DNA of 64,000 bases from Paenibacillus sp. Soil750 (lineage in GTDB: Bacteria > Bacillota > Bacilli > Paenibacillales > NBRC-103111), in assembly GCF_001428045.1 (NCBI RefSeq), contig NZ_LMSD01000010.1, positions 64,385 to 128,384 of the forward strand, read 5' to 3'. This document shows, piece by piece, positions 33,143-42,097 of this stretch. Under the pieces are notes generated by a model. The model did no database searches, was not told the origin of the DNA, and saw only the letters and a list, made by a program, of their open reading frames with translations. The position numbers and the translations under genes were made by a program. Position 1 is the first letter of the stretch. Each line of letters begins with the position of its first letter.

Positions 33143-33271
33143 AGGATGTTGTGCGCGGTGTTTCTCGTACGTTGATGCGTCATCACACTAAAGGAAGAAA
33201 TATTGTGAGAAGTGTGGTATGATAGATTCATTATTTTTATTTCTGAAATGAAATTTAGGAGGAATTATAGA

Positions 33272-34957
33272 ATGGCACAACAAAAACAGCGCAGCGACAT
33301 GATCAAAAAAGGTTTCGACCGCGCTCCACATCGCAGCTTGCTGCGTGCAGCCGGCGTTAAAGAAGAAGATTTCGGCAAGCCGTTCATCGCGGTTTGTAAC
33401 TCCTATATAGACATTATTCCCGGACATGTTCACTTGCAAGAGTTTGGTAAAATCGTTAAAGAAGCTATCCGTGAAGCAGGCGGCGTTCCATTTGAGTTCA
33501 ATACAATCGGAGTTGACGATGGTATTGCTATGGGTCATATCGGTATGCGTTATTCCTTGCCAAGCCGTGAGATTATTGCGGATTCCTTGGAAACTGTTGT
33601 TAATGCTCACTGGTTTGATGGCATGGTTTGTATTCCTAACTGTGACAAAATTACACCGGGTATGATCATGGGTGCCCTTCGCGTTAACATTCCAACAATG
33701 TTAGTCAGCGGTGGACCAATGAAAGCTGGTAAAGATAAAAACGGTAAATCCATCTCCCTATCTTCCGTATTCGAAGGTGTTGGTGCATTCCAAGCTGGTA
33801 AATTGGATGAAGCGGGTCTGGAAGAACTTGAACAATATGGTTGTCCAACTTGTGGATCATGTTCCGGTATGTTCACAGCGAACTCAATGAACTGTTTGGC
33901 TGAAGGTCTTGGACTTGCAATGCCAGGTAACGGTACAATTCTTGCAGTTGCTGAAGAGCGTAAGCAATTCGTTAAAGATTGCGCGAAACAGTTGATGGTT
34001 TTGATCGAGAAAGACATCAAGCCGCGTGATATCGTAACGATTGATGCGATTGATAATGCATTTGCTTTGGATATGGCGATGGGTGGATCTACAAACACAG
34101 TTCTTCACACATTGGCTATCGCGGCAGAAGCAGGAATTGATTACCCGATCGCTCGTATTAACGAAGTGGCTGAGCGCGTTCCTCACCTTGCGAAAATCGC
34201 TCCAGCTTCCGATTACCACATTGAAGATGTGCATTTGGCAGGCGGTGTGAGTGCAGTAATTAATGAGTTGCTCAAAAAACCAGGTGCTTTCAACGGTGAT
34301 TGTCTATCCGTTACGGCACAAACACTTCGCGAGAACGTGGCTGGACGTGAAATTCAGAACTTTGACGTTATCCGTCCACTGACGAACCCGCACAGTGAGC
34401 GCGGTGGTTTGGCTGTTCTATTCGGTAACTTGGCTCCGGAAGGCAGTATCGTAAAAGTTGGTGCTGTTGATAAGTCCGTTGGCGGACGTCACGTGGGCCC
34501 AGCGATCTGCTTCGACTCTCAAGACGAAGCTTTGTACGGTATCGCAAATGGGAAAGTAAAAGAAGGACACGTTGTTGTCATTCGTTACGAAGGACCGAAG
34601 GGTGGACCTGGTATGCCGGAAATGTTGGCACCAACATCCCAAATCGTAGGTATGGGTCTTGGCGCGAAAGTAGCCTTGATTACAGACGGACGTTTCTCCG
34701 GCGCATCCCGCGGGATCTCGCTTGGTCATATGTCTCCTGAAGCCGCTGAGGGTGGACCTCTTGCTTTCGTACATGACGGCGACATCATCGATGTTGATAT
34801 GGACGGACGTAAAATCGAATTGCAAATCAGCGATGAAGAGTTTGCCAAACGTCGTGAGTCATGGGCAGGATTCCAACAGAAGATTACTTCTGGTTATCTA
34901 GCTCGTTATACGAAAATGGTAACGAACGCAAGCGCTGGCGCAATTTTGAAAATCTAA
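33272..34957 (+). CDS. ilvD: dihydroxy-acid dehydratase
   Basis: A 561-residue iron-sulfur enzyme of branched-chain amino acid synthesis, converting 2,3-dihydroxy-isovalerate and -methylvalerate to the 2-oxo acids. Iron-sulfur cysteines are seen in [17 protein letters not shown] and [12 protein letters not shown]; the C-terminal [19 protein letters not shown] active-site serine segment is intact. ATG 33272 with AGGAGGA in front; the frame extension to 33212 lies in the promoter, where TGGTATGAT (extended -10) is at 33215-33223. Stand-alone gene. Confidence 0.97.
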   Translation: MAQQKQRSDMIKKGFDRAPHRSLLRAAGVKEEDFGKPFIAVCNSYIDIIPGHVHLQEFGKIVKEAIREAGGVPFEFNTIGVDDGIAMGHIGMRYSLPSREIIADSLETVVNAHWFDGMVCIPNCDKITPGMIMGALRVNIPTMLVSGGPMKAGKDKNGKSISLSSVFEGVGAFQAGKLDEAGLEELEQYGCPTCGSCSGMFTANSMNCLAEGLGLAMPGNGTILAVAEERKQFVKDCAKQLMVLIEKDIKPRDIVTIDAIDNAFALDMAMGGSTNTVLHTLAIAAEAGIDYPIARINEVAERVPHLAKIAPASDYHIEDVHLAGGVSAVINELLKKPGAFNGDCLSVTAQTLRENVAGREIQNFDVIRPLTNPHSERGGLAVLFGNLAPEGSIVKVGAVDKSVGGRHVGPAICFDSQDEALYGIANGKVKEGHVVVIRYEGPKGGPGMPEMLAPTSQIVGMGLGAKVALITDGRFSGASRGISLGHMSPEAAEGGPLAFVHDGDIIDVDMDGRKIELQISDEEFAKRRESWAGFQQKITSGYLARYTKMVTNASAGAILKI

Positions 34958-34967
34958 TTTGAAATAA

Positions 34968-35017
34968 GAAAGCCCTCCTCTTATGCAACGGAAACGTTGG
35001 TGTGAGGAGGGCTTTTC
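34968..35017. terminator. bidirectional terminator after ilvD
   Basis: AGCCCTCCTC (34971-34980) and GAGGAGGGCT (35004-35013) flanked by A- and T-runs, with a small AACG/CGTT stem in the loop. Confidence 0.88.
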
Positions 35018-35045
35018 ATGTTCTTCAAAAACGAATAGCCAGTTG

Positions 35046-36194
35046 CTAAGCAAGAAAAAAGTGCATAAACAACAACGAACCTGTCAGAACCGTAATCGCC
35101 ACGACAATCGAAAGTGTTAATACAAATCGTGCCTTGAAAATCGATAGCATCATTAAAGTACTCTTCACGTCGATCATGGGCCCGAATACTAAGAAAGCAA
35201 GCAGGGAGCCAGGTGAAAATGACTTGGCGAAGGAGACTGCGACGAAGGCGTCTGTGGTTGAGCATAAGGAGAGCAGGTAGGCGAATCCCATCATGAACAC
35301 ATGAGAGATGAAAGCGCCCTGGCCGATAGCGCTCAGACTGTCCTGTGCCACGAATGTCTGTATCAGAGCTGTTAGCAAGGCGCCTAGCATCAAGTACTTG
35401 CTCATCTCGAAAAGCTCGGAGGAGCCGTGGCTGACCATGGTCATGAGCCGGCTGTCTCCGTGGGCATGGTTGTGGCCATGGTGGTCATGTCCATGATCAT
35501 CATGCTTATGATTGTGACTATGATCATGAGCATGACTGTGATCGTGCTTGTGATCGTGAGCGTGGCCGTGATGATGATCATGCTGATCGATGTGTTGGCT
35601 TCCATGCGTATGGTTATGGCGAGGCAGGCTTGCTGCTGCAGGCTCAATCGGATGCCGCAAAGGGTTGCTTTTGAGGAATCGCGTGAGCAGGAAGCCAATA
35701 ACCAGCGCGACGCCAAAAGTAAGCCCCATACGTGAATAGGCCATAGCAGGGTTATCGCGAAAAGCCATCCAAGTGGAAGCAAAGACGATGGGGTTAAGGA
35801 TAGGTCCCACTAGAATGAAAATAACAGCGATATAGACCGGCATGCCTTTGCGCATCAACCTGCGCACGAAAGGGATCATGCCGCACTCACAGAGGGGAAA
35901 CATAATTCCCAGCACGCAGGCGAATAACACACCACCGAGGGGGTGTTTGGGGGTCATTCGCTGAATTACACCTTCGGGAATGAAGTTTTCTACGATGGTA
36001 GAGAGAAGAACGCCGAGAATCATGAACGGAAGGGCATCTAAGAAGATGTCCATAAAAGCCATAAAGACATGGCTGATCGGTTCCATGACCATCCCCATTG
36101 GGGGGAGTTGTCTTGTTGTTACAATCAGAAACAAGAGAAACACGCAAATCACCGAGGAGACGGGAAGGCTCCAGCGGTATAGAGTTGAGGACAA
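35046..36194 (-). CDS. YraQ/DUF318-type permease with a histidine-rich loop
   Basis: A 382-residue membrane protein of the predicted permease family PF03773 (ArsP/YraQ-like), with about eight or nine helices in two similar halves, each with a conserved motif (GIMFPLCECGMIPFVRR in the first and YLLSLCSTTDAFVA in the second). The central cytoplasmic loop (about residues 192-249) is a remarkable His/Asp run, suggesting binding of zinc, nickel or a similar metal. Members with this loop are thought to move metals or organometallics; the substrate is unknown. TTG start with AAAGGGGTG in front. Confidence 0.85.
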   Translation of the reverse strand: MSSTLYRWSLPVSSVICVFLLFLIVTTRQLPPMGMVMEPISHVFMAFMDIFLDALPFMILGVLLSTIVENFIPEGVIQRMTPKHPLGGVLFACVLGIMFPLCECGMIPFVRRLMRKGMPVYIAVIFILVGPILNPIVFASTWMAFRDNPAMAYSRMGLTFGVALVIGFLLTRFLKSNPLRHPIEPAAASLPRHNHTHGSQHIDQHDHHHGHAHDHKHDHSHAHDHSHNHKHDDHGHDHHGHNHAHGDSRLMTMVSHGSSELFEMSKYLMLGALLTALIQTFVAQDSLSAIGQGAFISHVFMMGFAYLLSLCSTTDAFVAVSFAKSFSPGSLLAFLVFGPMIDVKSTLMMLSIFKARFVLTLSIVVAITVLTGSLLFMHFFLA

Positions 36195-36275
36195 TACAGT
36201 GACACCCCTTTGCCGAAGGAATTGGTATGTAACTATCCTATGTACATGCTGGGCTATCTAGGACAATGTCCTTGA

Positions 36276-36303
36276 TTGACATTGATACTTAAGCGTGTAT
36301 AAT
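36276..36303 (+). promoter_or_regulatory. promoter of the trpS leader
   Basis: TTGACA (36276-36281), 16-base spacer, TATAAT (36298-36303). Confidence 0.8.
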
Positions 36304-36324
36304 AATAGGAAATCAATTGCGATG

Positions 36325-36600
36325 ATAGGAACAAGTACGTTTGTCTCCCGTTTCTCAGAGAGCCGGTGGTAGGTGCGAACCGGTGAAACAAGCAGACCGA
36401 ATGGATCCTTGAGCTTGAAGCTGAACACTGTGTAGAATCACCGGAACCTAGGCCGGATTAAAACCACAGTTAATTATGCTTAACGGTAGCTCTCCGTTAT
36501 CAGAGCCTGAAGGTTTACATGCACATAACTACGGTTATGTAGGTAGACAAATTAGGGTGGTACCACGGTCTCTCGTCCCTTGCGGAGGGAGGCTTTTTTG
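36325..36600 (+). promoter_or_regulatory. T-box riboswitch (tryptophan specific) with terminator
   Basis: A classic tRNA-sensing leader. The T-box core AGGGTGGTACCACGG is at 36554-36568, the stem I region lies at 36340-36440 and the specifier codon TGG is at 36402-36404 after CCGAA. A terminator stem (CTCTCGTCCCT with AGGGAGG) followed by TTTTTT ends at about 36600. Uncharged tRNA-Trp would pair with both the specifier and the T-box, favour the antiterminator and switch trpS on. Confidence 0.95.
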
Positions 36601-36657
36601 TTGTCTTTTTTAGCGATACGAATGAGAAATAGTGAAAAATCATTGGAGGTATTTGGA

Positions 36658-37641
36658 ATGAAACGTGTATTATCTGGCATGCAATCCAGCGGTCAGCTGA
36701 CGATTGGCAATTATATTGGTGCGCTTCGCAACTTTGTGAAGCTGCAAGAACTTCATCGCTGTTATTTCATGGTGGTCGATATGCATGCGATCACAGTACC
36801 GCAAGATCCAGCCGCGCTGCGGGAACAAACGGAGTCCATCGCTTCTTTATACATTGCTTCGGGACTAGATCCGAATAAGGCTTCTGTCTTCCTACAGTCC
36901 CATGTTCACGCACATGCGGAGTTAGGCTGGATTATGACGACACTGACGCATATGGGCGAGCTTGAGCGCATGACACAATTTAAAGATAAGTCCGAAGGGA
37001 AAGAATCAGTCGGTGCAGGACTATTCACGTATCCATCTCTGATGGCGGCTGACATCTTGTTATATAACGCAGATCTTATTCCAGTTGGAGACGATCAGAA
37101 ACAACATCTGGAACTGACGCGTGATCTGGCTAACCGATTTAATAACCGTTTCGGCGATATGTTTACAATGCCACAGCCCTATATGCCTGAGGTAGGCGCC
37201 CGTATTATGTCACTAGATGATGCTTCCAAGAAGATGAGCAAGAGCAGTCCGAATGCCGGCAGTTACATTGCGATGCTCGACGAGCCAGATGTCATTCGTA
37301 AGAAGCTTAGTCGTGCTGTTACGGATTCTGGGCGTGAAGTGAAGTATGATCCTCAGAATAAACCTGAGGTTAGTAACTTAATGTCGATTTATTCTCACTT
37401 TGCGGAGATGAGTTTAGCGGAGATTGAGGTCAGGTATGACGGGCAGGGTTATGGTCCTTTCAAAAAGGAACTGGCCGAACACATCGTTTCTGTTCTGGAG
37501 CCGATCCAACAGCGCTATCGTGAGATTCGCAGTTCGGGAGCTATTTTTGACATTTTGAAAAAAGGTGCGGACGAAGCTGCCGAAGTGGCGAATCAAACGC
37601 TGCTTGAAGTAAAGAAACGGATGGGCTTTATTGTTCGCTAA
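36658..37641 (+). CDS. trpS: tryptophanyl-tRNA synthetase
   Basis: A 327-residue class I aminoacyl-tRNA synthetase, full family length. Signature variants TIGNYIGA (residues 15-22, the HIGH motif) and KMSKS (192-196) are present. It charges tRNA-Trp. ATG 36658 has TTGGAGGT in front; the frame extension upstream overlaps the T-box terminator. Controlled by the T-box directly upstream. Confidence 0.97.
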   Translation: MKRVLSGMQSSGQLTIGNYIGALRNFVKLQELHRCYFMVVDMHAITVPQDPAALREQTESIASLYIASGLDPNKASVFLQSHVHAHAELGWIMTTLTHMGELERMTQFKDKSEGKESVGAGLFTYPSLMAADILLYNADLIPVGDDQKQHLELTRDLANRFNNRFGDMFTMPQPYMPEVGARIMSLDDASKKMSKSSPNAGSYIAMLDEPDVIRKKLSRAVTDSGREVKYDPQNKPEVSNLMSIYSHFAEMSLAEIEVRYDGQGYGPFKKELAEHIVSVLEPIQQRYREIRSSGAIFDILKKGADEAAEVANQTLLEVKKRMGFIVR

Positions 37642-37659
37642 GCGCATCTCTACACATAC

Positions 37660-37699
37660 AAAAAGCTCAAATCCCACTAACAGAGGATTTGAGCTTTTT
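37660..37699. terminator. bidirectional terminator after trpS
   Basis: Perfect 15-bp arms AAAAAGCTCAAATCC (37660-37674) and GGATTTGAGCTTTTT (37685-37699). Confidence 0.95.
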
Positions 37700-37701
37700 G
37701 T

Positions 37702-37890
37702 TCATTCAGAAGGTGTGTTTTTCCGACGACGCATTTTGGCTTTTGTTACAAAGCCGTAACCGATAAACCCTAACGAAATGAGGGAGAAGAGAAGCACCAT
37801 CCACGGCTCGCGTAGAGCGATGAATAGGGAAATGCAAGCGAGCAGCAGCGTCCCAACAACTGCGAATAGGAGAGCAAGTGGTTTACTCAA
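37702..37890 (-). CDS. small two-helix membrane protein (DUF5325/YlaF-like)
   Basis: 62 residues with two transmembrane helices (about 7-25 and 30-49) and a basic C-terminal tail (KAKMRRRK). This layout fits the DUF5325/YlaF family of Bacillales. Function unknown. Single gene convergent with trpS. Confidence 0.7.
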   Translation of the reverse strand: MSKPLALLFAVVGTLLLACISLFIALREPWMVLLFSLISLGFIGYGFVTKAKMRRRKNTPSE

Positions 37891-37954
37891 AATAGGCGAC
37901 CTACTTTCTTGAAGTTCATGACATCTTCTTATATTAAACTTTTTTTAGCGCTGT

Positions 37955-37983
37955 GCATATAAATTCATTTCCTCCACATACTA
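37955..37983 (+). promoter_or_regulatory. sigma-G promoter for the second SASP gene
   Basis: GCATA (37955-37959), 17-base spacer, CATACTA (37977-37983), a full match to the sigma-G pattern, 60 bases before the start codon. Confidence 0.8.
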
Positions 37984-38042
37984 TCTTTGCAAGCTTGCAA
38001 ATACATCAAAGATTATAGCTGACTGAAAGGAGTACGATCCTG

Positions 38043-38270
38043 ATGGCACAATCTCGTAGCAACACACTGGTAGTTCCGCAAGCCAATCAAGCTCTAGACC
38101 AATTGAAATATGAGGTAGCTCAAGAGCTGGGCATTCAAATTCCTCAAGACGGTTACTATGGAAACATGGCAACCCGTGACACTGGTTCCATTGGTGGTGC
38201 GATTACTCGCCGGTTGGTACAAATCGCCGAGCAAACGCTAGCGGGGCAATCTGGTTCTAATTTCCGTTAA
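38043..38270 (+). CDS. alpha/beta-type small acid-soluble spore protein
   Basis: A 75-residue alpha/beta SASP, nearly identical in its core (ALDQLKYEVAQELGIQIPQD; GSIGGAITRRLVQIAEQTL) to the copy at 27796. Made in the forespore from the sigma-G promoter just upstream. AAAGGAG ribosome binding site. Followed by a strong terminator. Confidence 0.96.
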   Translation: MAQSRSNTLVVPQANQALDQLKYEVAQELGIQIPQDGYYGNMATRDTGSIGGAITRRLVQIAEQTLAGQSGSNFR

Positions 38271-38315
38271 TTAGATACTTGTATCCGTACTAGCATACCC
38301 GAATTAAGTAATAAT

Positions 38316-38349
38316 AAAGCCCAGGAGCCTAAATAGCTCCTGGGCTTTT
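38316..38349 (+). terminator. terminator after the SASP gene
   Basis: AAGCCCAGGAGC (38317-38328) with GCTCCTGGGCTT (38336-38347), followed by TT. Confidence 0.9.
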
Positions 38350-38374
38350 GGTGCGTGTGGTAAGCGAAGCTACG

Positions 38375-38412
38375 AAAAAGAAGGCCCCTGCAACCATGCA
38401 AGGGCCTCATTT
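38375..38412 (-). terminator. terminator of the membrane hydrolase gene
   Basis: AGGCCCCTGCA (38382-38392) with TGCAAGGGCCT (38397-38407); the minus-strand product ends in TTCTTTTT. Confidence 0.8.
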
Positions 38413-39395
38413 TAATAAAGATCAACTTTCAACTTCTTCTCAAGTTTCGTATCGTTCACCCAGCCTACATAAGAATCAAGCGTTTGGAAATTGCGGTCCA
38501 TCCGAATCACGCCGACGAACGGGAATTGCTTGCGATGACGGTAGCGTACGTCCGCCCATCGGACTTCATAGCCCCACCGATGTTCTTTGACCTCAGCACA
38601 GGTGAAAGAGGAGAAATAGAGCAGCGCTTGGATGTCCTCGTGCTGCTTGGAAACCTCGACGGCGGGGTGGTCAGAGCAGGTGATGGTGTCCAGCCATTTT
38701 AGCTTGCCATTTTTGAGTTCGCCTAATTGGTAGGTTCCGTCTATGCACTCTTTCACAACATTCCAGACATAGAGGTTGAATGTTACAATAAGGGTATATT
38801 TATCGCCGGGCTGATAAGTAGCATCTTTGCGATAGAGACCTTTTTCAATAATAGCATGGTCCAGAGTTCGCCAAATGTAGTACAACGCAAGTAAGCCGTA
38901 TAAGGTAGGGAAAATCAGCTGCGGCTTCGCTAGATGGAAGGACCACATGAAGATCGCGGCAATGTGACTTGTGAATATGAAAGGATCAAAGATGTGAATG
39001 ATGTTCCATGACACCCATTTTTCCGAAAAAGGTCGAATAGCTTGCGTACCATAAGTATTGAAACAGTCGGTGAACACATGAACGCAAACCGCGATACCGA
39101 TCCACATAGCGAGATGCAGGAAGGATATGCCGTGGAAAAATGGCGCAAGAGCACCAGTAATCAACAACGTCCACAAGGGAAGGGCGGGCAATGAATGTGA
39201 GCGACCACGATGATTGCGAATATAGAGGGCATTGCCCTTGAATCGTAGCAGTCCATCAATATCGGGAATCTGAGAGCCGACGACAGTTCCAATGAAAACA
39301 GCAGTTGTTGCTGCCGTATTTGCGGAAATACTAGGATCGATTTGCGAGAGCCCTGCTAATCCTAAACCAATGACGAGATGAGTGCCTGTATCCAA
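38412..39395 (-). CDS. membrane-bound metal-dependent hydrolase (YdjM/DUF457 family)
   Basis: A 327-residue protein. Residues 1-200 form the YdjM/PF04307 domain with several membrane helices and the metal-ligand motifs THLVIG (H6), IPDID (near 43-47), NHRGRSHS (near 61-68) and HVFTDCFNTYG. A soluble C-terminal part of about 125 residues follows and is not part of the core family. The domain is predicted to be a metal-dependent hydrolase acting at the membrane; its substrate is unknown. Monocistronic. Confidence 0.85.
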   Translation of the reverse strand: MDTGTHLVIGLGLAGLSQIDPSISANTAATTAVFIGTVVGSQIPDIDGLLRFKGNALYIRNHRGRSHSLPALPLWTLLITGALAPFFHGISFLHLAMWIGIAVCVHVFTDCFNTYGTQAIRPFSEKWVSWNIIHIFDPFIFTSHIAAIFMWSFHLAKPQLIFPTLYGLLALYYIWRTLDHAIIEKGLYRKDATYQPGDKYTLIVTFNLYVWNVVKECIDGTYQLGELKNGKLKWLDTITCSDHPAVEVSKQHEDIQALLYFSSFTCAEVKEHRWGYEVRWADVRYRHRKQFPFVGVIRMDRNFQTLDSYVGWVNDTKLEKKLKVDLY

Positions 39396-39520
39396 CTGGT
39401 TATCCTCCTAAGTGTTCTGTACACATGGTTTCTTCTGTATCTGAGCTGAGGGGTCAAATTTACATCTTGCTCTTAGTTTACCATTTTAGAGCAAAAAATA
39501 AATCAGAAGGAGATCTAAAA

Positions 39521-39820
39521 ATGTCTAAAGTTTTTGTAGAGTATGCCATAAAACCGGAATTTCGAGCTTCTTTTCTCATCTATATGCAAGGACAACAGCT
39601 GCGGGAAGGGCGTTTGGAGCTATTGGAGGGGACCGATCAAGAAGGACTTTATGTAGAAATTTGGCATGATGTAACGTATGAAGACTACCTGAGCATGAAG
39701 GAGGAACGATTGAACGTTGAACGATTGCGTGATGGGCAGCATGGCGATTGGGAGCAATGGATCAAAGGCGGCATCCCAAAATTGCACATGTGGCATTTCT
39801 CACCAGCTACGTATTCTTAA
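39521..39820 (+). CDS. conserved hypothetical protein
   Basis: A 99-residue protein starting MSKVFVEYAIKPEFRASFL, with AGAAGGAGAT in front; the longer frame to 39425 has no ribosome binding site. Strand-helix pattern with many aromatic residues at the end (HMWHFSPATYS) suggests a small ferredoxin-like (dimeric alpha/beta barrel) fold, which is inference. No named family recognised. Confidence 0.7.
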   Translation: MSKVFVEYAIKPEFRASFLIYMQGQQLREGRLELLEGTDQEGLYVEIWHDVTYEDYLSMKEERLNVERLRDGQHGDWEQWIKGGIPKLHMWHFSPATYS

Positions 39821-39830
39821 AACAAAAAAA

Positions 39831-39860
39831 CCGCTGCTCTCTATACGAGCAACGGCTTTC
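39831..39860. terminator. terminator between the genes at 39521 and gerQ
   Basis: CCGCTGCTC and GAGCAACGG pair across a short loop, with A-rich sequence on the left and TTTCTT on the right. Confidence 0.75.
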
Positions 39861-39876
39861 TTATGCGATTCAGTTA

Positions 39877-40329
39877 TTATCTGGAGAGTGCTCCGCCCCG
39901 GAAGGGGTAGGTGTAATTGAGTTCTTCATCAAATGTAATGTAATCCAAATTCACCATAAGTAATAGGAAACGCATGCCAGTAACAGGATCACTGATAATG
40001 ATATGATCTCTTCCTGCGGCTTCTAATCTTCCTTTGAAAATTTTGGCGTTCCACTCGGAGTTGTTTTCATATGTCATATAGATGGTTGCCATTTTACCAA
40101 GGTTCAAACGAAGAATATTTTCGATATACGATTCTTCAAATGCTGGAAGTCCCGGTACATTCACGCCTGTTTGTAAACCGCTTCCTGATGGTGTGAGGAC
40201 AGATCCGGCTGGTGTTTGGGGAACAACTTTATTCGTAATTGCAGTTGGAACGGGGTAAGCTGGATACGGATTACCATATTGCATTTGCGGCATTGCTTGA
40301 TTACCTATTTTGTAGGGGTTATTCAACAT
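39877..40329 (-). CDS. gerQ: spore coat protein GerQ
   Basis: A 150-residue spore coat protein. The N-terminal 60 residues are Pro/Gln/Tyr-rich (coat-like) and the conserved part, from ESYIENILRLNLGKMATIYMTYE to GRDHIIISDPVTGMRFLL and LDYITFDEE, matches GerQ. In Bacillus GerQ is cross-linked by transglutaminase and needed to place the cortex-lytic enzyme CwlJ for germination. Monocistronic, reading leftward. Confidence 0.92.
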   Translation of the reverse strand: MLNNPYKIGNQAMPQMQYGNPYPAYPVPTAITNKVVPQTPAGSVLTPSGSGLQTGVNVPGLPAFEESYIENILRLNLGKMATIYMTYENNSEWNAKIFKGRLEAAGRDHIIISDPVTGMRFLLLMVNLDYITFDEELNYTYPFRGGALSR

Positions 40330-40472
40330 GATGATAATTTCCTCCTTGAGCTTTCCATACGAAAGCTTTCTTCATAAATGTGTTTGAGCGATCGAAAAGG
40401 TCATTTTCCATAATCATCATATTGTGCTTCTGCCTAATTGGTGACGAATTTGTGGGCATTTTATAAAACAAA

Positions 40473-40492
40473 AAAGCTCCCGAAGGAGCTTT
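40473..40492. terminator. terminator after the response regulator gene
   Basis: AAAGCTCC (40473-40480) CGAA GGAGCTTT (40485-40492), tight stem with T/A flanks on both strands. Confidence 0.85.
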
Positions 40493-40493
40493 A

Positions 40494-41183
40494 TCAAAGT
40501 AGAAATTTATAACCGACACCCCACACCGTCTTGACGTGCTTGGGTTCTTTAGGATCATCCTCGATTTTTTTGCGAAGGTTGGCGATATGTACATCGATTG
40601 CACGCTCAGTTACCTGGGAATCAAAGCCGCGAACACGATTTAACAATTCTTCTCGACTGTAAACCCTGCCTTGATTTTGCCAGAAAAGCTTCATAATTTC
40701 GTATTCGGAGAAGGTTGTCTCGATATTCCTGCCGTTAACATATAGGCAGCGCTTTTCTAAATCCAAGTGGATCCCTAGGGGATCAAGCACGTCAGATGGC
40801 GATTGTGCCTGTGAAGGGTAGGCGTTGGAACGTCGAAATAAGGCTTGTATTCTGGCTGATAGCTCTCTCATCGAAAATGGTTTGCATAAATAGTCATCAG
40901 CACCTGTTTGAAGGCCCTTCACACGATCCGAAACTTCGTTCTTGGCGGATACCATCAAGATCGGTATGTTTGAAGTCTGACGAATTGTTGTACACAGCTG
41001 AATCCCATCCATATCAGGCAGCATAAGATCAAGAATAATCATATCAGGTTGAAAATCCCGGAATAAGACCTCGCCTTGTCGGCCGTTCTCTGCTCGTTTC
41101 ACTTCATAGCCATCTTCGTATAAGTAAATGGACATCATTTCACCGATACTTAAATCGTCTTCGATGATTAAAATTTTGGACAT
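40494..41183 (-). CDS. OmpR/PhoB-family response regulator (orphan)
   Basis: A 229-residue two-domain regulator. The receiver has acidic D9/D10, phospho-acceptor D52 (LDLMLPD) and K101 (CKPF). A winged-helix DNA-binding domain follows (about 130-229, ending HVKTVWGVGYKFLL). No histidine kinase gene is adjacent, so its partner and targets are unknown. It lies upstream, in reading direction, of gerQ, but a terminator separates them. Confidence 0.93.
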   Translation of the reverse strand: MSKILIIEDDLSIGEMMSIYLYEDGYEVKRAENGRQGEVLFRDFQPDMIILDLMLPDMDGIQLCTTIRQTSNIPILMVSAKNEVSDRVKGLQTGADDYLCKPFSMRELSARIQALFRRSNAYPSQAQSPSDVLDPLGIHLDLEKRCLYVNGRNIETTFSEYEIMKLFWQNQGRVYSREELLNRVRGFDSQVTERAIDVHIANLRKKIEDDPKEPKHVKTVWGVGYKFLL

Positions 41184-41318
41184 ACAGGTTCCCCTCCTTT
41201 TCCTTTAAAAGGCTAGGTGCTCGATATGCCTTCCCGCAAAAATCGATCCTATCTATATGACATGTTATCCTATCCATTTTGTGACGTCCAGTTTTAACTT
41301 ATTTTTAAACAGAGAAAA

Positions 41319-41370
41319 GAAGCTGATCTTTACTTGAACCTTCAATCTTTAGGTCAAGTTAGTCAGCTTC
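41319..41370 (-). terminator. terminator of the urt operon
   Basis: GAAGCTGA (41319-41326) pairs with TCAGCTTC (41363-41370), with an inner ACTTGA/TCAAGT stem; T-rich sequence follows on the minus strand. The rest of the 218-base gap (41184-41401) shows no gene. Confidence 0.8.
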
Positions 41371-41401
41371 ATTCGGTTTGGGGGAGTAAGGATGAGAACG
41401 A

Positions 41402-42097
41402 TCATACCGTCAAATGCTTCCGGACGAGATCTTCGCTCAGATGCTCTGCTTTCCCTTCGGCAGCAATGGTGCCGCGGTCAAGTACATAGTAGTAATCAGC
41501 GATGCTTGTAGCGAATTCTAAGCTTTGCTCTACTAAGAGAACGGCAATTTCGCGATTGCGCTTAATCGTTTCAATGATCGCCTCAATCTCCATGACGATA
41601 GATGGCTGTATCCCCTCCATAGGTTCATCCAGGAGCAATAGTTTAGGTCCTGGAGCTAATGCCCGTGCGATAGCTAATTGCTGCTGTTGACCGCCACTGA
41701 GGTCCCCTCCTTTGCGATGGAGCATTTGTCGAAGGACGGGAAACGTATCGAAGATCGTATCCGGTAATTTCTTGCGACGATCGGATGAGGCTTCTAAGCC
41801 TAATAAAAGATTCTCTTCGACAGATAGCTGGGGAAATATTTCCCTGCCCTGTGGTACATAGCCAATGCCTGACTTGGCACGGCGATCTGGTGAAGATGAA
41901 GTGATGTCAGCATCTGAGTACTGAATGGAACCCGATCGGGGCTTAATGAGTCCCATAATGCTTTTCATTAATGTTGATTTTCCAACCCCATTGCGCCCCA
42001 TTAGACAAACGATCTGACCAGGTCTTACTTCGAGGTTGACGTTACGGATGACCATACTTTCGCCATAGCCGGACTCTATACCTTGTAGTTTAAGCAC
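41402..42097 (-). CDS. urtE: urea ABC transporter ATP-binding subunit UrtE
   Basis: A 231-residue ABC ATPase of the LivF type: Walker A GRNGVGKST, signature LSGGQQQQLA, Walker B LLLLDEPMEGI. The family identification as UrtE rests on position beside urtD and on the urea/urease context. The frame is open to 42190; GTG 42095-42097 follows GGAAGGAGAG at nine bases and gives the normal length, overlapping urtD by eight bases. Last gene of urtABCDE. Confidence 0.93.
   Translation of the reverse strand: MLKLQGIESGYGESMVIRNVNLEVRPGQIVCLMGRNGVGKSTLMKSIMGLIKPRSGSIQYSDADITSSSPDRRAKSGIGYVPQGREIFPQLSVEENLLLGLEASSDRRKKLPDTIFDTFPVLRQMLHRKGGDLSGGQQQQLAIARALAPGPKLLLLDEPMEGIQPSIVMEIEAIIETIKRNREIAVLLVEQSLEFATSIADYYYVLDRGTIAAEGKAEHLSEDLVRKHLTV

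Noticed and set aside
35427-35735. Met/Ile/Val-rich open frame opposite the His-rich loop of the permease
   Set aside because: It is the complement of the histidine codon run; composition is an artefact and no start signals exist.
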